From assembly GCF_022601735.1 (NCBI RefSeq), contig NZ_JAKUMM010000002.1, positions 248,001-312,000 on the forward strand: 64,000 bases of DNA, written 5' to 3'. Source of the stretch: Atopomonas sediminilitoris (GTDB taxonomy: Bacteria; Pseudomonadota; Gammaproteobacteria; Pseudomonadales; Pseudomonadaceae). A program made the position numbers and the translations under genes. Positions 8,895 to 16,871 of this stretch are shown one piece after another. The notes beneath the pieces are model-generated. The model saw nothing but the letters and a program-made list of their open reading frames with translations, was not told where the DNA came from and did not search any database. Numbering within the stretch: the stretch's first letter is position 1; every line of letters begins with the position of its first letter.

Positions 8895-9143
8895 ATGGCA
8901 CGTAAAACCAGCATCACTAGCAAGCAAGCCGCAGCGCCCGTAAGCGATCAGTCGCGCCGCTTTATCAAGCTGGCAAAAGTGAAGGACTACACCAGTCTTT
9001 CCACATCTGAAATTTACCGGCGCATTGCCGCTGACACCTTCCCCGCCCAAGTAACACTTGGCCCGAAATCCGTTGCTTGGATCGAGGGCGAGATTATGGC
9101 TTGGTGCGAGTCGCTGGCTGCTCGACGTGGGGAGGCCGCATAA
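8895..9143 (+). CDS. AlpA-family excisionase/transcriptional regulator
   Basis: The 82-residue protein has the AlpA/MerR-like winged-helix layout: RFIKLAKVKDYTSLSTSEIYRRIAADTFPAQVTLGPKSVAWIEGEI, where the helix-turn-helix covers the LSTSEIYRR part and the wing is VxWxxxEI. AlpA proteins control integrase genes and excision in P4-like elements. The ATG at 8895 has GAGGAGG nine bases upstream. The longer open frame from 8796 overlaps the previous gene and lacks a good ribosome site. The next gene follows directly (stop TAA, then ATG). Confidence 0.85.
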   Translation: MARKTSITSKQAAAPVSDQSRRFIKLAKVKDYTSLSTSEIYRRIAADTFPAQVTLGPKSVAWIEGEIMAWCESLAARRGEAA

Positions 9144-9527
9144 ATGAAAAAGGCCACCAACCCCAACATAGAGAAAGCAGCCAAGGCGAACTATAGCAGT
9201 AACCGCAGCGCGATTGCCCGTGTACTGGCCCGCCTGATGATCGCCCCGATGGACAAGTTCGACGGGGAGCAGATCGGCGACCATGCGCTAAACAGCACTA
9301 TTAGCGCACTAGGCAACCGCCACGGCCTGACCATTGCCCGCAAGATGGTCAAGATCGCGGCTAAGTGGGGCGAATCAGAAATAGCGCTTTATTGGCTGGA
9401 GCCTGAGCACATGCCAAGGGCCGCCAAGCTGCTGGAGCAATTTGACGCCAAAGCACGCTGGCTTGAGATTAACGCACGCGAGAAAGCCGAAATGGCCAAC
9501 AAGGTAACCGAGCCGGAGGGCGCGTAA
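9144..9527 (+). CDS. Small hypothetical protein, possible DNA-binding protein
   Basis: The 127-residue protein is basic and helical. Its central part (ALNSTISALGNRHGLTIARKMVKIAAKWG) resembles the winged-helix modules found in phage and satellite proteins placed beside AlpA genes. The start codon immediately follows the alpA-like stop, and its own stop overlaps the next start (TAATG), so the genes form one coupled operon. The function is unknown. Confidence 0.6.
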   Translation: MKKATNPNIEKAAKANYSSNRSAIARVLARLMIAPMDKFDGEQIGDHALNSTISALGNRHGLTIARKMVKIAAKWGESEIALYWLEPEHMPRAAKLLEQFDAKARWLEINAREKAEMANKVTEPEGA

Positions 9528-9700
9528 TGGCCAGCACGCTTACCCACACCGCCCGTAAACCGTCCGACCATGCCGCCGCGTGGCGAGCCTTAGCAATGGC
9601 CGCCTTGCATGCTGATTCATCCCTAGCCGTTCGCCTTGCGCGCTATAACGCCGCAATGAAGCGTGCCCGCCAACTCGACAGCATGGAGGCCAGCGCATGA
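9527..9700 (+). CDS. Small hypothetical protein (57 aa)
   Basis: This short gene starts within the previous stop (TAATG) and ends overlapping the next start (ATGA). The product begins MASTLTHTARKPSDHAAAW and is alanine- and arginine-rich and helical. A GGAGGG ribosome-binding site lies about eight bases before the ATG. Tight coupling on both sides is the main reason to accept it. The function is unknown. Confidence 0.6.
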   Translation: MASTLTHTARKPSDHAAAWRALAMAALHADSSLAVRLARYNAAMKRARQLDSMEASA

Positions 9701-9975
9701 CTGACTCCAAACTGGTGAGCCTAACCGCCCTAATGGGCGCGGCTGACGATGCCATAGAGCAAGTGGAATATGCACACCATCAAAGCCAGCGCTTGGCCGC
9801 ACTGATGGGCGCAATCCTGACCACCATCAACCACGGCCCAACCGCTATTGAGGCGCGGCTAATGCGCATCACTGACCTAGTAGGACTTGCCCAGTATTTG
9901 GCCGAGGACTTAGCCAACTACACGAGCAGCCAAGCCGAAGAACTACGCACCACGCTTAACGCGCTGGAGGTTTAA
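9697..9975 (+). CDS. Small hypothetical protein (92 aa)
   Basis: The product begins MTDSKLVSLTALMGAADDAI and is acidic and helical, with no recognised motif. Its ATG overlaps the previous stop by 4 bp and is preceded by ATGGAGG. It belongs to the coupled run of small element genes leading into the primase-like gene. A role in regulation or replication of the element is only a guess from position. Confidence 0.6.
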   Translation: MTDSKLVSLTALMGAADDAIEQVEYAHHQSQRLAALMGAILTTINHGPTAIEARLMRITDLVGLAQYLAEDLANYTSSQAEELRTTLNALEV

Positions 9976-9977
9976 CC

Positions 9978-10085
9978 ATGCTGACTTTTCAAAGCTGCCA
10001 CTTGGCGGCTACGGGTTCGGCTTGCCTGATGAAAGCCCAAACAATCGCAACACGCGCCGCCCACCATCCGGAGGTGAAGCAATGA
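9978..10085 (+). CDS. Very small ORF (35 aa) coupled to the Toprim gene
   Basis: An ATG at 9978 with GGAGG seven bases upstream opens a 35-codon frame (MLTFQSCHLAATGSACLMKA and on). It ends TGA overlapping the ATG of the Toprim gene at 10082. It may be a real small protein or a leader that couples translation. No homology is recognised. Confidence 0.4.
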   Translation: MLTFQSCHLAATGSACLMKAQTIATRAAHHPEVKQ

Positions 10086-10975
10086 TGACCCACTACACCA
10101 CCAACGAAGTGCAAAGCGCGTTTTGGCACGCCCTGCAAGCTGTACACGGCCAGCGTGCGCCCTACCCAGTGCCAGACGGCCAAATACGCCGCTTTCGTGG
10201 CGAGGGCGACAAAGCCGGTGCGCGTAATTGCTGGTATGTCCTGCACATGGATGGCCGCCCCCGTGGCTGCTTTGGAAGCTGGAAAACGGGCGACACCGTC
10301 ACATGGTGCCTAAACAAAGACGCCAGCCCGATAGATCGCCAACAGCTAGCGCGCCAAGTAGCCGAGGCCAAGCGCAAGCGCGAAGAAGAAACCAAGCAGC
10401 GCCACCACGCCGCCGCCATCCGCGCCGCTGAGCTTTGGCAATCCGCAAAGCCGGCGAGCGCTTCCCATCCCTACCTAGCCGCCAAGGGCTGCCAGCCGCA
10501 TCACCTGCGCCAACGGGGCGACCTGCTGCTAGTGCCGCTGCTGGTTAAGGGCTGTTTGGTAAACCTGCAAACCATCAACCGCCAAGGCTTCAAGCTGTTC
10601 AACACTGGCGGGAGGGTTAAAGGCGCTGGCGCGTACTTTGGCACCATCGAGGCCGGCCAGACCGTTTACGTCTGCGAAGGTTGGGCAACCGGCGCAACAC
10701 TGTATGAATCGACAGGCTGCGCCGTGGTTGCCGCCATGAATGCGGGCAACCTGCTAGCCGTGGGGCAAGAGGTACAACGCCGCCACCCTGCCGCTGTGCT
10801 GGTGATCGCCTGCGATGATGACCGCAAGACCACCGGCAACCCCGGCATCACTGCTGGCAACCAAGCCGCCCGAGCGCTTGGCGTGGGCGCTATTAAACCG
10901 GACTGGCCGCAAGGCGCACCCGACCACCTGAGCGACTTTAACGACCTGCGCCAATTCATGCTGGAGGCCCGCTAA
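10082..10975 (+). CDS. Toprim-domain primase-like protein
   Basis: The 297-residue protein probably primes or supports replication of the element. The Toprim acidic motifs are visible as VYVCEGWATGATLYE (catalytic glutamate) and VLVIACDDDRKTTGNPG (DxD). The N-terminal 90 residues carry RFRGEGDKAGARNCWYVLH, typical of the domain that precedes Toprim in phage and satellite primases. A stretch of charged residues around 110-130 links the two. The ATG at 10082 has GGAGGTGAA upstream. The stop overlaps the DUF3987 start (TAATG), so both proteins are made together. Confidence 0.85.
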   Translation: MMTHYTTNEVQSAFWHALQAVHGQRAPYPVPDGQIRRFRGEGDKAGARNCWYVLHMDGRPRGCFGSWKTGDTVTWCLNKDASPIDRQQLARQVAEAKRKREEETKQRHHAAAIRAAELWQSAKPASASHPYLAAKGCQPHHLRQRGDLLLVPLLVKGCLVNLQTINRQGFKLFNTGGRVKGAGAYFGTIEAGQTVYVCEGWATGATLYESTGCAVVAAMNAGNLLAVGQEVQRRHPAAVLVIACDDDRKTTGNPGITAGNQAARALGVGAIKPDWPQGAPDHLSDFNDLRQFMLEAR

Positions 10976-12414
10976 TGACTGACTACCTCAACCCCGAGAA
11001 GCTGGCCCACAGTGGCGAAGTAATGCCGCTACCCACCGCCAGCGTTAAGCCAGAACCGGTGCCATTGTTCGAGCAGCAAGCGCACTTGCCTTTCCCCGTG
11101 GCTGACCTGCCGCCCGTGATTAAGGATGCTGCCGAGGCGGTAGCATGGCACGTTCAAGCGCCGCCCGAACTGGCCGCTATGAGCGTGCTGGCTGCTGCTG
11201 TCACCGTCGCACAAGGGCGCATTAACGCACCACGCGCCGAAGGTGGCGGGATGCCTTGTGGTATGTATCTGCTGGCGCTGGCTGATAGTGGCGACCGCAA
11301 GAGCACATGCCGTCGCATGGCCTTTAAGCCCATTGACGCCAAAGAGAAGGCCGAACGCATCAACCACGGCCAAGCCATGAAAGACTGGCTTGCAGATCGG
11401 GCCGCGCAAGAGCCAAGGAAAGCCAAAGAGTGGGAGCAGGAAAACCCGCCACCGTTAGACCCGCGCACGCTGTTTTCTGACTGTAGTTTTGAAAGCATAA
11501 CGAGCCACTTTCTAGCTGGTGGATTGGTCGCCAGTTGGGACACCGACGAAGGTGGCCAGATGCTAGGCGGCCACAGCATGAAAGGCGACAACCGCGCCGC
11601 CATACTTGGAGGGCTGGCAAAGCTGTTTGATAGCGGGCGCGTGGAGCGTGACCGAGCCAAGAGCAACCTAGAAGGCTCAGGCGTGGCCTTTGATCGGTCA
11701 TTCAGTGTTTCGTTATTAGCTCAGGACGTCACCGTTTGCGCCGCACTGGCTGACCCCGTCCTACTTGGCCAAGGCTTTCTACCGCGCTTCCTGCTGGCCT
11801 ATTGCAAGAGCATTGCCGGCACACGGTTTGTTACCCCAGAGCGCGAGTTAAACAAACCCGACAATGACCCGCGCCTGCAAACGTGGTGGGCGCTGCTGGA
11901 AGATCGCCAAACGCACCCGCGCCGCGCTGGTCATGGTGGAGGGATTGACGCCCCAGTGATTGACCTAAGCGGCGATGCCAAGGGCGTCTGGACTGCCTTC
12001 TTTAACGAGATGGAACGCGAGCAAAAGCACCAAGGCAAGCTGGCCGACTTACGCCCGTTCGCTAGCCGAGCAGGTGAGCAAGCACGACGCCTTGCCACCG
12101 TCTTTGCTTTCATCAACAAGCACAGCCAGATAACCCCGGCCGATATGCAAAGCGCCTGCGCCGTGGTGCGCTATTCCGTCGAGCAGTGGGCGCAATACAT
12201 CGAGGGCGGAAAGCCACCCCAAGAACTGGTGGAAGCCCAGCGCCTTTTGGATTGGCTCAAGGCTAAAGAGTGGCGGGAGTTTTCAGGGGCCAAGCTGGTG
12301 AAGGACGGGCCGCCTATAGCGCGCAAAGCAAAACGCCGTGACGAACTACTGGCCGTGCTGTTGTCTCATCGATGGCTAAATCTGGCCGGCAATACCTATC
12401 ACGCCAACTGGTAA
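10975..12414 (+). CDS. DUF3987 (YfjI-like) protein, probable replication protein
   Basis: The 479-residue protein belongs to a family common in P4-like elements and normally found after a Toprim gene. Family segments include LPPVIKDAAEAVAWHVQAPPE, MYLLALADSGDRKSTCRRM (a Walker-A-like GDRKST), WDTDEGGQMLGGHSMKGDN, and LSVSLLAQ-like RSFSVSLLAQ. The classic GxxGxGKS is replaced by ADSGDRKS, so ATPase activity is uncertain. It is followed directly by a repeat-rich region that looks like an origin. Confidence 0.82.
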   Translation: MTDYLNPEKLAHSGEVMPLPTASVKPEPVPLFEQQAHLPFPVADLPPVIKDAAEAVAWHVQAPPELAAMSVLAAAVTVAQGRINAPRAEGGGMPCGMYLLALADSGDRKSTCRRMAFKPIDAKEKAERINHGQAMKDWLADRAAQEPRKAKEWEQENPPPLDPRTLFSDCSFESITSHFLAGGLVASWDTDEGGQMLGGHSMKGDNRAAILGGLAKLFDSGRVERDRAKSNLEGSGVAFDRSFSVSLLAQDVTVCAALADPVLLGQGFLPRFLLAYCKSIAGTRFVTPERELNKPDNDPRLQTWWALLEDRQTHPRRAGHGGGIDAPVIDLSGDAKGVWTAFFNEMEREQKHQGKLADLRPFASRAGEQARRLATVFAFINKHSQITPADMQSACAVVRYSVEQWAQYIEGGKPPQELVEAQRLLDWLKAKEWREFSGAKLVKDGPPIARKAKRRDELLAVLLSHRWLNLAGNTYHANW

Positions 12415-12424
12415 ATCTAACGGG

Positions 12425-12628
12425 CTGCGAAAGCTGCGAAAACTGCGAAGCCCCTGCAAATACAGGGCTTACAGCGTGCGAAAGCGCTGCGAAGGCTTGC
12501 GAAGAAACTGCGAAGCCGTAGGGAGATTCGCAACTTTCGCAGCCATTCGCAGATTGGGTGTCTTGCAAGAAGCCCCGCAAACACAAGGCTTTCGGCGCTT
12601 CCTTCGCAACTTTCGCAGCTTTCGCAAG
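12425..12628. repeat. Iteron-like region, candidate replication origin of the element
   Basis: Within about 200 bp there are seven copies of TGCGAA (12425-12512) followed by six copies of TTCGCA (12537-12625), often in the contexts CTGCGAAAG and TTTCGCAGC. They form a large two-armed palindromic layout. Two small hairpins lie in it, one being AAGCCCCTG-CAAATA-CAGGGCTT (12449-12471). The cluster follows the DUF3987 gene directly. Origins of P4-like elements carry such repeats. No convincing gene is present; minus-strand frames here only translate the repeats (CESCESC). Confidence 0.6.
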
Positions 12629-12777
12629 CCTTACCCATACAGCATTGAGAGGCTTATACCGCAGAGACCACAAGCGGTCCACAGCGAGAACGCAGCACAC
12701 CACCGCTCCGCTACTAGCTAACCCTCTGGAGTACCGAAACCCGCACTAAGTGCCAATAACGGCACAGTTTACAGAGC

Positions 12778-12902
12778 CGGCGAACCTGTAAGCGGCACCG
12801 CGGAGCTTGAGCAAAACACCAAAGCTAACGACAAAACAGCGTGCTGAAAAGCGGCCTGCGGCTGCGTTGTGGCGAGGTGTTTGATAACCACGATTCAAAT
12901 GC
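12778..12902 (-). repeat. Truncated eighth copy of the 353-bp non-coding cassette
   Basis: From CCGGCGAACCTG onward this sequence matches the attI-proximal half of the repeated cassette, but the part with the 10-bp inverted repeat and its own attC are missing. It marks the distal, eroded end of the array. The gap 12640-12777 contains no gene that I can support. Confidence 0.75.
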
Positions 12903-12990
12903 GCCTAACGATTAAGCTAACGGGCCGACAAAAGCGCAGCTTTTGGCGGTCCAGCGAGTGAAACGAGCGGCGTTGAGCGCATTGTTAGGA
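12903..12990 (-). repeat. attC site 15 (88 bp)
   Basis: The core boxes are GCCTAAC and GTTAGGA on the plus strand. The interior shows GCTAACGGG, the small hairpin AAAAGCGCAGCTTTT and GCGTTGAGCGCATT. It is the most distal attC and belongs to a non-coding cassette. Confidence 0.9.
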
Positions 12991-13255
12991 TGCGTAGTTG
13001 TGGCTGTGAAGCCGCAGGCAACACCGAAACGAAAAGGCCAACAACGCCGAAGCGGGCGATGACCTAAGCAGTTATTTGCGACTCGAACCATGCTGTCAAA
13101 ACCTTCCTTTGTTTACCGCAAATAACCCGACGGCGAACCTGTAAACGGCGCCGCGGAACTTGAACGAAACACCAACGCTAACGACAAAACCGCGCGTTGA
13201 AAAGTGGCCTGCGGCTGAGTTGTGGCGAGGTGTTTGATAACCACGATTCAAATGC
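12991..13255 (-). repeat. Non-coding repeated cassette, copy at array position 15
   Basis: The 265-bp body is close to the other copies. It contains GTTATTTGCG and CGCAAATAAC as inverted arms around 38-45 bp, and the GTTGTGGCT-GTGA-AGCCGCAGGCAAC hairpin next to attC. No gene is supported. It is the most distal complete copy. Confidence 0.85.
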
Positions 13256-13327
13256 GCCTAACGCCAGTGGTAACGGGCGGCAACGGAGCGCAGCGTAGTT
13301 GGCGTCCCTTTGACCACATGGTTATGT
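13256..13327 (-). repeat. attC site 14 (72 bp, divergent type)
   Basis: The core boxes are GCCTAAC and GTTATGT. The interior (TAACGGGCGGCAACGGAGCG) differs from all other attC sites of the array, which suggests that this cassette came from a different source. The stop codon of the cassette gene lies in the core. Confidence 0.85.
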
Positions 13328-13651
13328 GGTGTGCCTAAATCTGTACCGGCCAAACCATGCGAAACCAACGCCCACTAGAAAGATAAATGCGCCGGGGCTT
13401 AAATTGATAAATGTTGCTTTCCAACCTGCATATTCGACGGCTAACGCGATTTCTCCGGTAGCTCCTAAGCCAATGAGAATCACTCCACCCGTGACACACA
13501 ACGCCGCAAGGCAATAACAGGCTAGAGCTTGAATAAGCTCAAATTTCGCCAACTTGATCTGTGTGCGCGATTTAGTGCGGGAGCTAATCTCTGTCTGCTC
13601 TACCCTGAATTGATTCACTTGAGAATCTAGCATGCTTGCGCCTGTTTTCAT
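13322..13651 (-). CDS. Cassette-encoded membrane protein (109 aa)
   Basis: The product has two hydrophobic segments: ALACYCLAALCVTGGVILIG at about 43-62 and a second around FINLSPGAFIFLVGVGFAWF. A charged N-terminal helix precedes them (SQVNQFRVEQTEISSRTKSR). It is the second gene of a two-gene cassette and overlaps the first by 4 bp. The TAA stop is formed by the attC core. No family is recognised. Confidence 0.65.
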   Translation of the reverse strand: MKTGASMLDSQVNQFRVEQTEISSRTKSRTQIKLAKFELIQALACYCLAALCVTGGVILIGLGATGEIALAVEYAGWKATFINLSPGAFIFLVGVGFAWFGRYRFRHTT

Positions 13652-13872
13652 TTTGTGAAGAATCGCAATCCAAAAAACGTCACCAGGCTCACGGCAATGG
13701 TAGAGAAAACAGTTAAATTAAACCTCTCCTGGTGAAATGCTTGGAACTGAGTATCCGTGTAGAAACGAAGTCCTGTTCCGTAATTATCGTAGAAGAAGTA
13801 CCCGAACACTCCCCCGACAACAATGGCGATAACTAACGCGAAAGCAAATTTCTGAAAGCTTAAACTATCCAT
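13648..13872 (-). CDS. Cassette-encoded small membrane protein (74 aa)
   Basis: This is the first gene of the only two-gene cassette in the array. It has two hydrophobic segments, one near the start (FALVIAIVVGGVFGYFFY) and one near the end (LTVFSTIAVSLVTFFGL). GGAGAAAC precedes the ATG. With its overlapping partner it may form a small membrane complex. The function is unknown. Confidence 0.65.
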   Translation of the reverse strand: MDSLSFQKFAFALVIAIVVGGVFGYFFYDNYGTGLRFYTDTQFQAFHQERFNLTVFSTIAVSLVTFFGLRFFTK

Positions 13873-13894
13873 AGTTTCTCCTTACCATGGGACC

Positions 13895-13971
13895 ACATAA
13901 CGATTAAGCTAAGGGGCGGGCTTTAGCCCGTCCCAGCGAGCGAAGTGAGCGATTTGAGCGACTTGTTAGAG
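13895..13971 (-). repeat. attC site 13 (77 bp)
   Basis: The core boxes are ACATAAC and GTTAGAG. It is the short attC subtype, with the hairpin GGGCTTTAGCCC in place of the longer arm. Confidence 0.9.
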
Positions 13972-13976
13972 GCGAC

Positions 13977-14270
13977 TCAGTATCTGCCATATTTTTGCGA
14001 CCATTCATTGACTGTAAGTAGTTCCTGCTTTCTTAGTGAGTGAAGGTATAAGACGCCAACAGGCTTTCTAGAAACGCCAATGTTTATTTTGAAGATTGTT
14101 CCTAGCTCGTTAGCTTCTCTCACGGCCTTGGAACATTCTATGTAAATACCGGCAGGAATGACTTGCCCTTCGGTTGTAATTACTCGCTTTCTTTTGCCAT
14201 CGTGATCTCGAACGAGCTGCCCGAGCACCCCATAAAACTCCTGGCCTTCGACAAGATCCTCAAGTTTCAT
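13977..14270 (-). CDS. Cassette-encoded hypothetical protein (97 aa)
   Basis: The soluble protein begins MKLEDLVEGQEFYGVLGQLV and is rich in beta-forming residues, ending NEWSQKYGRY. GGGAGAACGC precedes the ATG. No family is recognised. It fills one cassette between attC sites 12 and 13. Confidence 0.65.
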   Translation of the reverse strand: MKLEDLVEGQEFYGVLGQLVRDHDGKRKRVITTEGQVIPAGIYIECSKAVREANELGTIFKINIGVSRKPVGVLYLHSLRKQELLTVNEWSQKYGRY

Positions 14271-14292
14271 GCGTTCTCCCGGCTTGATTAGC

Positions 14293-14368
14293 CTCTAACG
14301 TTTGGTTAAGGGGCCGGCTTTAGCCGGTCCCAGTGAGTAAAGCGAACGACTTGAACCAGTAGTTATAT
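14293..14368 (-). repeat. attC site 12 (76 bp)
   Basis: The core boxes are CTCTAAC and GTTATAT. It is the short subtype, with GGCTTTAGCC as internal hairpin. Confidence 0.9.
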
Positions 14369-14370
14369 GA

Positions 14371-14802
14371 CTACCCGCAGAAGTGCTCAAGGTTACAAGC
14401 TTTTATGTGTGGCGATAACAACTCGATTTCGCCTTTACCTCTGTGCCAAATAATGTAGGTGTGATCCCAGCTCTCGCTTATTGCACAAGAAAGCTCTTGG
14501 ATAATAAAAGCAGAGAATTGGTCGGATTCTTTGTTCATTGCTTGTTCATATGTTGAAAGATATGCCTCGATATCAAAAACCTGAGCAACCTGTTTGGTTT
14601 CGTGAGAAATTGCAAGCAGGGTGTAGTGCTGCGACAACTGCCTTAAAAGGGAATTGAATTTACCCCATTCTATGGGCGTAACCTCATCAAGCTTATGAAG
14701 GTTGTCTTTCCCAAGCCAGCCATCCCAGAGGGATACGAACTCAGGCTTGAAGTCGGATTTAAATGAGTAGTCGGCGCAATATTCTTCGTACATGGTTGGC
14801 AT
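14371..14802 (-). CDS. Cassette-encoded hypothetical protein (143 aa)
   Basis: The soluble, acidic protein begins MPTMYEEYCADYSFKSDFKP and ends CNLEHFCG. The first ATG (14802) overlaps the attC core (GTTATATG), and a second ATG follows at 14793. A longer frame to 14970 would run through attC into the neighbouring cassette and is not credible. No family is recognised. WDGWLGKDNLHKLDEVTPIE might suggest an immunity- or SMI1-like protein, but this is weak. Confidence 0.65.
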   Translation of the reverse strand: MPTMYEEYCADYSFKSDFKPEFVSLWDGWLGKDNLHKLDEVTPIEWGKFNSLLRQLSQHYTLLAISHETKQVAQVFDIEAYLSTYEQAMNKESDQFSAFIIQELSCAISESWDHTYIIWHRGKGEIELLSPHIKACNLEHFCG

Positions 14803-14876
14803 ATAACGTTTGGTTAAGGGGCGGGCTTTAGCCCGTCCCAGTGAGCGAAGCGAACGATTTGAACCATTTGTTAGGT
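14801..14876 (-). repeat. attC site 11 (76 bp)
   Basis: The core boxes are ATATAAC and GTTAGGT. It is the short subtype with GGGCTTTAGCCC. The upstream gene ends inside the core, and the next gene may start in it. Confidence 0.9.
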
Positions 14877-15317
14877 TCTTTGCCAGACAATTTTTACTAG
14901 GCTTGGAAGCGCCCAAGCCATTAGAAAAAGCACAAGAATTGCGGGAATTATGGGCCCTGTTAGCTTGCACATTAAGGACAGTACCCAGCTTAAGGTTGCC
15001 CCTTTACTGTGCACTAAGAAGTCCGTGCATTCAGATGCTTGCGATAATTTATATGCTAACGGTAGAGCTGCCAGGCAAAGTCCAAGCACTAAAATACGTA
15101 AAAGAACTGCTTTGATTTTTGACTTTATAGGAAGCCAGATTTCTAGTGTGCTTTGGCGTTTGCTGCCGTAAAAAATGTACATGAGTAAATAACCAGCGAG
15201 CATTATGCAGTTGAAAATTATTATTGGCTTTTGATTTGTTTCTGTATTGCTACTCAGAAATAAAAGGTTCACGAAGGCTGTGAATATGGATACGAGTATG
15301 AGAACAACCCAGTTCAT
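14871..15317 (-). CDS. Cassette-encoded membrane protein (148 aa)
   Basis: The protein has about four hydrophobic helices, starting MNWVVLILVSIFTAFVNLLF, then FNCIMLAGYLLMYIFYG, ILVLGLCLAALPLAYKL and a C-terminal segment IPAILVLFLMAWALP. Its TAA stop lies in the attC core. The base composition is clearly AT-richer than the host genes. The function is unknown. Confidence 0.7.
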   Translation of the reverse strand: MNWVVLILVSIFTAFVNLLFLSSNTETNQKPIIIFNCIMLAGYLLMYIFYGSKRQSTLEIWLPIKSKIKAVLLRILVLGLCLAALPLAYKLSQASECTDFLVHSKGATLSWVLSLMCKLTGPIIPAILVLFLMAWALPSLVKIVWQRT

Positions 15318-15324
15318 GATGTGA

Positions 15325-15412
15325 ACCTAACGATTAAGCTAACGGGCGGCAAAAAGCGCAGCTTTTTGACGTCCAGCGAACGAAGTGAGCGGCGTTGAGC
15401 GCATTGTTATAC
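15325..15412 (-). repeat. attC site 10 (88 bp)
   Basis: The core boxes are ACCTAAC and GTTATAC. It is the long subtype seen mostly with the non-coding cassettes, here joined to a coding cassette. The internal arm AAAAAGCGCAGCTTTTT is slightly changed. Confidence 0.9.
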
Positions 15413-15751
15413 GCTTTGCCCGGCGGTGTGTTCCGGGCCAAGAATGGCAAAAATCTTTATTAAATTGAACCATGCAATTCTTTTTTCTTTTTCTGGAATG
15501 CTGAGACTGGAAACTATCTCGTTAGCTGGCTCTTTGAATTTGTATGCATAGGCCTTTAGTTCGTATGGCCAGCTTGGAAATATTTCGGAGATTTCGTTGA
15601 ATGCATTTATTTGCTCTAGCTCAGGTGATCCGTCAAGCCATTGCGCGTGTTTAATAATTTGATCTTTTATGTTTGACGGGACAATTTCTTCAAAAATTGC
15701 CTTCATGTCAGTAGTACTTAATTTTTCGTTTGTTAGGGTTTGAGTGCGCAT
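15407..15751 (-). CDS. Cassette-encoded hypothetical protein (114 aa)
   Basis: The soluble helical protein begins MRTQTLTNEKLSTTDMKAIF and ends FAILGPEHTAGQSV. GAGGATCGC precedes the ATG. The TAA stop is formed inside the attC core. No family is recognised. Confidence 0.65.
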   Translation of the reverse strand: MRTQTLTNEKLSTTDMKAIFEEIVPSNIKDQIIKHAQWLDGSPELEQINAFNEISEIFPSWPYELKAYAYKFKEPANEIVSSLSIPEKEKRIAWFNLIKIFAILGPEHTAGQSV

Positions 15752-15765
15752 GCGATCCTCATTGC

Positions 15766-15853
15766 GTATAACGATTAAGCTAACGGGCTGACAAAAGCGC
15801 AGCTTTTGGCAGTCCAGCGAACGGAGTGAGCGGCGTTGAGCGCATTGTTAGGA
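15766..15853 (-). repeat. attC site 9 (88 bp)
   Basis: The core boxes are GTATAAC and GTTAGGA. It is the long subtype and belongs to a non-coding cassette. Confidence 0.9.
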
Positions 15854-16118
15854 TGTGAAGTTGTAGCTGAGAAGCTACAGGCAACACCCGAACGAAATGG
15901 CGATACACGCCGAAGCGGGCGGTTGGCTAAGTAGTTATTTGCGACCCGATCCATGCTGTCAAAACCTTCCATTGCTTACCGCAAATAACCCGTCGGCGAA
16001 CCTGAATACGGCACCGCGGAGCTTGAACAAAACACCAAAGCTAACGACAAAACAGCATGCTGAAAAGCAGCGTGTGGTGTCGTTGTGATTGCATGGTTTA
16101 CCAACACGATTTCAAGCG
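15854..16118 (-). repeat. Non-coding repeated cassette, copy at array position 9
   Basis: The 265-bp body carries the GTTATTTGCG/CGCAAATAAC inverted repeat and a perfect hairpin GTAGCT-GAGA-AGCTAC next to attC. Its attI-proximal end (TGCATGGTTTACCAACACGA) is shared only with the copy at position 1. Confidence 0.85.
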
Positions 16119-16194
16119 CCCTAACGTTTGGTTAAGGGGCGGGCTTTAGCCCGTCCCAGTGAGCGAAGCGAACGATTTGAACCATTTGTTAGCG
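16119..16194 (-). repeat. attC site 8 (76 bp)
   Basis: The core boxes are CCCTAAC and GTTAGCG. It is the short subtype with GGGCTTTAGCCC. Confidence 0.9.
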
Positions 16195-16197
16195 GTG

Positions 16198-16764
16198 TTA
16201 CTTGGTATCTATTTTTTCTATGTGAAAGCCTAAATAGCTACTTTGCCCTTCAAGCTTAAATTTTTGCTGTGCTGGTAGTTCGGAGTAGAGAAGCTCAGAT
16301 ATGCAAATGTAGCTAGGCATGGCTTCTTTTATTGCATCACCCTCAAGGCGAAAATCGCAGCTTCGCCTGCTCGCGCTGTATGTTTTACTTAATTCAGATT
16401 CAATAGTTGTTGGTTTTCCTATAATTTGGGTGAGTAGGTCGGCGGCGCCGTGAACTACCACGCCCCAAAAGATAAAAGTCATGACTACGGCCATGAACAA
16501 GAACTGAAATATACGTCCAATATAAGATTTGAATATTTTTATTATGGGTTTCTGGGTTGTTGCTAGCAAATAAAGCACTGGGCAGTAAATGGCAGATATG
16601 TAAATAGATATATGCATCCCAAAATCTTTCCATTCCGAAGAAGGAGTGAAGTCTGCCCGCCAGCCGTAAAACCAAAGTATGATGGATATATAAAATATAC
16701 TGAAAATCAAAACTCTTAAAAAGTTCGGTCTCTCACTGCCATAAAATTTTTCGATCCATGACAC
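16198..16764 (-). CDS. Cassette-encoded membrane protein (188 aa)
   Basis: This is the largest cassette protein. Three hydrophobic segments occur in the first 115 residues (FLRVLIFSIFYISIILWFYG, ISIYISAIYCPVLYLLA, and FLFMAVVMTFIFWGVVV). A soluble domain of about 75 residues follows, with two or three cysteines (SRRSCDF, SYICISELL). GAGAGTCTGC precedes the ATG weakly. AT-rich. The function is unknown. Confidence 0.7.
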   Translation of the reverse strand: MSWIEKFYGSERPNFLRVLIFSIFYISIILWFYGWRADFTPSSEWKDFGMHISIYISAIYCPVLYLLATTQKPIIKIFKSYIGRIFQFLFMAVVMTFIFWGVVVHGAADLLTQIIGKPTTIESELSKTYSASRRSCDFRLEGDAIKEAMPSYICISELLYSELPAQQKFKLEGQSSYLGFHIEKIDTK

Positions 16765-16783
16765 GGTGCAGACTCTCCTATAC

Positions 16784-16871
16784 CGCTAACGATTAAGCTA
16801 ACGGGCTGACAAAAGCGCAGCTTTTGGCAGTCCAGCGAACGAAGTGAGCGGCGTTGAGCGCATTGTTAGGA
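16784..16871 (-). repeat. attC site 7 (88 bp)
   Basis: The core boxes are CGCTAAC and GTTAGGA. It is the long subtype and belongs to a non-coding cassette. Confidence 0.9.

Noticed and set aside
6572..12700. Complete prophage
   Set aside because: No structural, packaging or lysis genes are visible. The gene set is that of a satellite-like integrative element.
12417..12703. Minus-strand proteins with CESCESC and similar repeats
   Set aside because: They translate the TGCGAA/TTCGCA repeats, have no ribosome-binding site and no counterpart outside repeats.
14810..15171. Plus-strand ORFs across attC 11 and cassette 11
   Set aside because: They overlap the convincing minus-strand membrane gene and cross a recombination site.
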